Shown here piece after piece: positions 6,446 to 9,314 of a stretch of DNA of 9,314 nucleotides. This stretch comes from Microbacteriaceae bacterium (GTDB lineage: Bacteria > Actinomycetota > Actinomycetes > Actinomycetales > Microbacteriaceae). The translations under genes and the position numbers were made by a program. Every line of letters starts with the position of its first letter. Position 1 is the stretch's first letter. Below the pieces are notes generated by a model. That model saw only the letters and a list, made by a program, of their open reading frames with translations, ran no database searches and was not told where the DNA came from. The stretch lies in assembly GCA_011620705.1 (NCBI GenBank), contig WOYR01000248.1, forward strand, positions 1 to 9,314, in the 5' to 3' direction.

Positions 6446-8509
6446 TCACTCCTTTCCACTAGTGGCTGCTGGCGGGTGGCACTCTTGCAGGCCCCGAAGG
6501 ATCAGCTCCACGATGCGCTCGGCGGAGCGCGTCGTCGCGAGCTCACGGTTCTCCTCGACGGTCAGCCCGTTCTTGAGACCCGAGATGCCGCATGCCTTCA
6601 GCTCGACCGCGATGCTCTCGAACTCGTCCCACTTCGCTCTGCGCTCCTCGTAAAGCTTCTTCAGCTCCTCCGCGTGCGGCAGGACCTGATGATAGGCCGC
6701 AGTCAACTCAGTGCGAGACACGCCGTCGAGCGCATCGAGCACCAGCCGTGCGCAACCCCCAAAAGCACCGACGAGGTAGACCGGGCGCTGGGCTCGAATC
6801 CCGAGCAGAGCTTCCTCAAGGACGCCGGGCATGCGGCCCAGGTATGAGTTGTCAGGTCGCCCAAGCTTTCCACCGACCACGACGCGCGCACTCATCTCGC
6901 TCGTCTGTCGCTCCCGCATCGCGGTCAACCCTCTCGACCACGCGAAGCGACGAACAGGTATATCCGATGGAACCTCGACGTCGGGCATCGCGGCGAAGGT
7001 AGGATCGAGCGATTCGTCGATGTCGGAAGGCCGGTCGCAGCGAAGCATGTCGACGAGCAAACCGAGGCGAGCTTCGTCGCGAACCGAAGCAAGCATCGGC
7101 CACGGGAGGTAGGTGACGAGCTCGGGGGCGGCTCGGTCCGTACATGGCGCGCCCCGGAGTTGCTCCACGATCGGGTCGCGCAGAAGGTCGGCAAGGCGCA
7201 GCGTGTAGCCGCCGGCCTTAAGGTGGCCGCCGTAGGCCAGTCGGACCCCGGCCACGAGTAGGTAGCGCGACAGATCGAGGAGGATCGAGTCCAGATGGGC
7301 GCTCCGCAAACCGTAACGGCCAAGGTCTTCAGCGCCCGACACGGACAACGCCACGGTGAGGCCACGACTTCGAAGATCATGGGCAAGTGCGTGCCGCTGC
7401 AGCGGCGTCTCGACTCGTATGCCTGTCCGCCCAAGAACCTCGAGTTCTTCGGGACCGAGCGGCGGATCGGGATATAGGACGGCTTGGTCTTTCTTGTGAT
7501 GGACGATCGTCACCAACTCGGGGCCAGATGGAAGGATCACGTCTCCTTCACGCTTTCGCTGCGCTAGGCTCTCTTCGGCATACGCGTGCCGAAGAACCTC
7601 GCGAAGCAGGAGGTCTACAACGCCGCGAGCGTCCTGAGCTTTCCAGCGGATGACCGGCGTGTTGCCAGAATACGGAAAGCGGCGAGTCTCCCGCTCCTGA
7701 ACGGCATCGACGATGACGACCGGCCGTTGATGGTGCTTCGCGAAGAGCACCTCCTTCCGACACCACGAGCGCGACGAGTACGAGTCGGTCACAATCGCCA
7801 GCAGCGCAGTGTCCTTGATCCCCTTCTCGATCTCCTCCGCGAACCGTGAGCCCGTCGAGATTTCGCCACTGTCGAACCAGGCCTTTTCAGGCTGGGTAGC
7901 CGTCAGATGGGCGAGCAGCTTCTTCACGACCTGCGGCTCGTGCTCGAGGTCCATTTTGGTGTGGCTGAGGAAGATGGTGACCGGCGGGGCGTCCTCGTTC
8001 TCCGGGCGCGGTCGTAGTCGACGAATCAACAGATGAACGAGACGCCGCGCGATGAACTTGTGCCGCTCCTCGACCCCGTCGATCGCCCAGGCTCGAAGGA
8101 AGTTCCTGTCGTCGAGCCGCTTGTCGATGGGCCACGCGCTTTCGGTGAGCTGCACCGGCATGAAGCGATGCCCAGCGGCCTCGGTGAGCTCGCGGAGCTT
8201 GGTCGCATACTCGCCCCATGTCATCCCACTCTTCGTCGGCTTGCGCGCAGCAACGGCTAGGTGGTCGTCGGCCAGCAAGATCACGAGCAAGCGATCAGCC
8301 TCCGTCGCCAACCGTGGCACTGGCGGTTCCCCAGAGCCGTCGTCGGGCGTGAAGTACGTCGGGATCTGGAGACCCGGCACCGCGGGGTCCGCGTTCAACA
8401 CCTCGTGCAAGTACTCTGCTGCGGCGGCCGCCTCCTTCGACGCCGGGTGGAACTCGAATTGAACGAGCACCGGAAACTTGGCCACGTGACGTTTTTCAGC
8501 TGAGGTCAT
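6446..8509 (-). CDS. TIR-like + TIR + SLOG multidomain protein (putative NADase effector/signal receiver)
   Basis: This is a 687-residue protein. Residues about 12-130 look like a degenerate TIR-like fold (strand VLVQFEF, then EADRLLVILLADDHL at 70-84, WGEYATKL, and HRFMPVQL at 114-121) without a clear catalytic Glu. Residues 176-290 are a canonical TIR: VTIFLSHTKMD (177-187), WFDSGEISTGSRFAEEI (211-227), LLAIVTDSYSSRSWCRKE with Glu253. From about 385 on it resembles a SLOG domain: VALSVSGAEDLGRYGL (386-401), GVRLAYGGHLKAGGYT (421-436), then VVVGGKLG (543-550), GRMPGVLEEALLGI (558-571) and PVYLVGAFGGCARLV (576-590). SLOG domains bind nucleotide-derived ligands, including ADP-ribose-type signals in Thoeris ThsA. 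This suggests a ligand-gated NADase. It is the first gene of the cassette, overlapping the upstream ORF by 14 nt with its own GGAGGG before ATG 8509. Confidence 0.85.
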   Translation of the reverse strand: MTSAEKRHVAKFPVLVQFEFHPASKEAAAAAEYLHEVLNADPAVPGLQIPTYFTPDDGSGEPPVPRLATEADRLLVILLADDHLAVAARKPTKSGMTWGEYATKLRELTEAAGHRFMPVQLTESAWPIDKRLDDRNFLRAWAIDGVEERHKFIARRLVHLLIRRLRPRPENEDAPPVTIFLSHTKMDLEHEPQVVKKLLAHLTATQPEKAWFDSGEISTGSRFAEEIEKGIKDTALLAIVTDSYSSRSWCRKEVLFAKHHQRPVVIVDAVQERETRRFPYSGNTPVIRWKAQDARGVVDLLLREVLRHAYAEESLAQRKREGDVILPSGPELVTIVHHKKDQAVLYPDPPLGPEELEVLGRTGIRVETPLQRHALAHDLRSRGLTVALSVSGAEDLGRYGLRSAHLDSILLDLSRYLLVAGVRLAYGGHLKAGGYTLRLADLLRDPIVEQLRGAPCTDRAAPELVTYLPWPMLASVRDEARLGLLVDMLRCDRPSDIDESLDPTFAAMPDVEVPSDIPVRRFAWSRGLTAMRERQTSEMSARVVVGGKLGRPDNSYLGRMPGVLEEALLGIRAQRPVYLVGAFGGCARLVLDALDGVSRTELTAAYHQVLPHAEELKKLYEERRAKWDEFESIAVELKACGISGLKNGLTVEENRELATTRSAERIVELILRGLQECHPPAATSGKE
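6449..6455 (-). promoter_or_regulatory. Ribosome binding site AAAGGAG for the small TIR gene
   Basis: AAAGGAG ends 8 nt before ATG 6440 and overlaps the end of the TIR-SLOG gene. It is the reason to prefer ATG 6440 over the overlapping GTG at 6449. Confidence 0.65.
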
Positions 8510-8762
8510 TAGCCCTCCCCCCCACAATCTCGCTAAGCATGGCGTCGGCTTCCTTTTCGATGGCGATGATGTCGGCGCTGATCTCTTCCAGCGTGCGTCG
8601 CGGCGGTCCGATGACAACATAATTCGACCCGGCGCGCAGTATGTCGTCCCGCAACTGGCGGCACTGCTTGCCGGTCCACGAGTAGGTGCGCTGGTAGATC
8701 GGAATCACGAACTGCGGCGACTTCTGCAGGAAGGCGAGCAGATTGGCTTCGGTGGCTTTCAT
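8496..8762 (-). CDS. Truncated DUF262 (GmrSD-like) N-terminus joined to an HsdM-like C-terminal tail; probable remnant
   Basis: This 88-residue ORF begins as a DUF262 (ParB-like nuclease fold, GmrSD-type) protein: FVIPIYQRTYSW at 18-29 and CRQLRDDILRAG at 34-45. DUF262 proteins are normally several hundred residues long. The DGQQR-type active-site motif that should follow is absent, so nuclease or NTPase activity is not expected. After about residue 46 the sequence changes to PPRRTLEEISADIIAIEKE (53-71) and a short helix. This resembles the coiled C-terminal end of type I methyltransferase HsdM subunits rather than DUF262. The likeliest origin is a deletion that fused the start of a DUF262 gene to the end of hsdM; an assembly error or a natural short protein is possible. 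It starts in an ATGA overlap with the upstream gene (8759-8762) and its stop lies 14 nt inside the TIR-SLOG gene. Confidence 0.6.
   Translation of the reverse strand: MKATEANLLAFLQKSPQFVIPIYQRTYSWTGKQCRQLRDDILRAGSNYVVIGPPRRTLEEISADIIAIEKEADAMLSEIVGGRANDLS
8513..8518 (-). promoter_or_regulatory. Ribosome binding site GGAGGG for the TIR-SLOG gene
   Basis: GGAGGG in a G-rich run lies 3-4 nt before ATG 8509. It gives the first gene of the TIR cassette its own initiation signal, unlike the bare stop/start couplings on either side; the spacing is on the short side. Confidence 0.55.
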
Positions 8763-8971
8763 TTCGTGGATCCCGTGTTGGACGGCTTCTTCGTCCGCCT
8801 GGCCGACTTGCCTGCGGGTTTCGCCCCGATCTGCTCCGGCGCAGTCAGGGTGTAGAACTCGTACAGCTTGGCGGCGGTGGCGTGATCTTGTCTCACTGCC
8901 GGTGAGCGTTTTGGCGGGCTGAGCACTGCGCGCTCGAACGCGGCCAGACGGAACTGCCGAGGATCGCTCAT
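8759..8971 (-). CDS. Small basic hypothetical protein
   Basis: This 70-residue protein belongs to no family I recognise. It is basic, with a Lys/Arg-rich C-terminal third (KPAGKSARRTKKPSN, 51-65) that is probably disordered, and a short predicted helix around ATAAKLYEFYTL (31-42). The gene is credible because it starts in an ATGA overlap with the upstream AlbA_2-type gene, has AAGGAAG about 8 nt before its ATG, and ends in an ATGA overlap with the DUF262 fragment. It could be a small accessory protein of the R-M locus. Confidence 0.6.
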   Translation of the reverse strand: MSDPRQFRLAAFERAVLSPPKRSPAVRQDHATAAKLYEFYTLTAPEQIGAKPAGKSARRTKKPSNTGSTK

Positions 8972-9314
8972 TCGGAATCTTCCTTCGGCAGGCCCAGCGG
9001 CAATTGCCGGTGGAAGCGGCGGTAGGCCTGCTCGGGATGAGTGGGGGTATCAGGGAAGCGCCGTGCCAACCGGCCAGCCGCGACCATGGGTGACAGGTGT
9101 CGCTCGGTGAGATTGCCGGGGTCCATCCCGAGCCAGCCGCCGAGTTCTGCCGGTGTCGTCCACTCGCGCACCACGCAGATTGATTCGATGATCGCCCGCA
9201 GCTTTTCCTTGCGCGGCTTGGCGCCCCGTTTCGCGATGGCGCGCAGGATTTCAGGAGGCAGCTCCCCTCGATCCAGGGCCGGCTCCCCTCGATTTTCAGT
9301 CAGCCCACCTCGAT
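8968..9314 (-). CDS. C-terminal end of an AlbA_2/RecG-C-type ATP-binding protein (5' end beyond window)
   Basis: About 115 codons stay open from the right edge to the TGA at 8968. The visible part is a repeat-rich linker, then a helical/winged-helix end: LPPEILRAIAKRG, WTTPAELGGWLGMD, LTERHLSPMVAAGRL and TPTHPEQAYRRF. This order (linker repeats, wHTH, then a P-x-HPxQAYR ending) is typical of the C-terminus of AlbA_2 plus GHKL ATP-binding proteins that accompany R-M and other defence loci. The GHKL and AlbA_2 parts are outside the window, so the assignment rests on this tail alone. An internal ATG at 9174 is not the start, because the frame and the family similarity continue upstream of it. 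The gene overlaps the next by ATGA (8968-8971). Confidence 0.65.
   Translation of the reverse strand, partial: RGGLTENRGEPALDRGELPPEILRAIAKRGAKPRKEKLRAIIESICVVREWTTPAELGGWLGMDPGNLTERHLSPMVAAGRLARRFPDTPTHPEQAYRRFHRQLPLGLPKEDSE
9253..9314 (-). repeat. Three tandem 21-nt units (seven-residue linker repeat), cut by edge
   Basis: Three consecutive 21-nt units encode xRGGLTE, NRGEPAL and DRGELPP. The DNA of each carries an ATCGAGG-type core at the same phase (9307-9313, 9286-9292 and 9265-9271). The array lies in the linker before the winged-helix end and continues past the window, so the full copy number is unknown. Confidence 0.7.

Larger units (their letters stand above)
2545..8509 (-). other. 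Six-gene TIR / modified-nucleotide defence cassette inside a type I R-M locus
   Basis: The block TIR-SLOG, TIR, Nmad2, MazG-like, DUF1863 TIR and HMUDK_hel-like protein forms one translationally coupled unit. Overlaps are at 5958-5961, 5281-5284, 4139-4142 and 2545-2548, with a stop-to-start gap of 2 nt at 3595-3596. None of these families is part of the core hsdM-hsdS-hsdR set, yet the last gene is joined to hsdS by 4 nt. I infer that the six genes act together as an anti-phage system; the gene set, order and coupling are seen directly. Confidence 0.7.

Noticed and set aside
3597..8509. Calling the locus a classical Thoeris (thsA/thsB) system
   Set aside because: No Sir2 domain is present, the SLOG region is fused to TIR instead, and there are three TIR proteins plus Nmad2, MazG and HMUDK_hel components that classical Thoeris lacks.
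8513..8526. G-rich run before the TIR-SLOG start as a terminator, phase-variable tract or quadruplex
   Set aside because: It is one short G run with no second arm, U-tract or further G-runs; the Shine-Dalgarno reading explains it.
8510..8620. Longer start for the TIR-SLOG protein
   Set aside because: The extra 37 residues are a shadow of the DUF262/HsdM-tail ORF, and GGAGGG directly precedes ATG 8509.

Overview
The window reads as a GC-rich bacterial genome (Pseudomonadota-like by gene family and codon style, but nothing in it fixes the taxon). Everything I can support is on the minus strand, so transcription runs from position 9314 down to position 1. Genes cover essentially every base and nearly all are joined by 4-nt stop/start overlaps (ATGA or GTGA). 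This looks like one long polycistronic defence operon that continues past both edges. No RNA gene, CRISPR array, insertion sequence, promoter or terminator is visible.

Right part (9314 to 8496): the 3' end of an AlbA_2/RecG-C-type ATP-binding protein with a winged-helix end, then a 70-residue basic protein of unknown role. Next is an 88-residue ORF that starts as a DUF262 (GmrSD-like) protein but ends in a tail resembling the C-terminus of a type I DNA methyltransferase (HsdM). That ORF looks like a deletion scar.

Middle (8509 to 2545): a six-gene cassette. In order of transcription it encodes (1) a 687-residue protein with a degenerate TIR-like N-terminus, a TIR domain and a SLOG-like domain; (2) a small TIR protein; (3) an Nmad2 (nucleotide modification-associated domain 2) protein; (4) a MazG-like all-alpha NTP pyrophosphohydrolase with a second conserved helical half; (5) a ThsB-like/DUF1863 TIR protein; (6) a protein of the 5-hmdU DNA kinase helical domain/aGPT-pyrophosphorylase-like group, families best known from phages with hypermodified thymidine. 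The combination suggests a TIR (NAD+-based) immune signalling system coupled to enzymes or sensors of modified nucleotides. That functional reading is inference.

Left part (2548 to 1): an intact type I restriction-modification specificity subunit (HsdS), then the N-terminal ~378 residues of an AlbA_2 + GHKL-like ATP-binding protein cut by the window edge. The TIR cassette therefore sits between a possible HsdM remnant and HsdS, inside what was probably a type I R-M operon. No intact hsdM or hsdR lies in the window.
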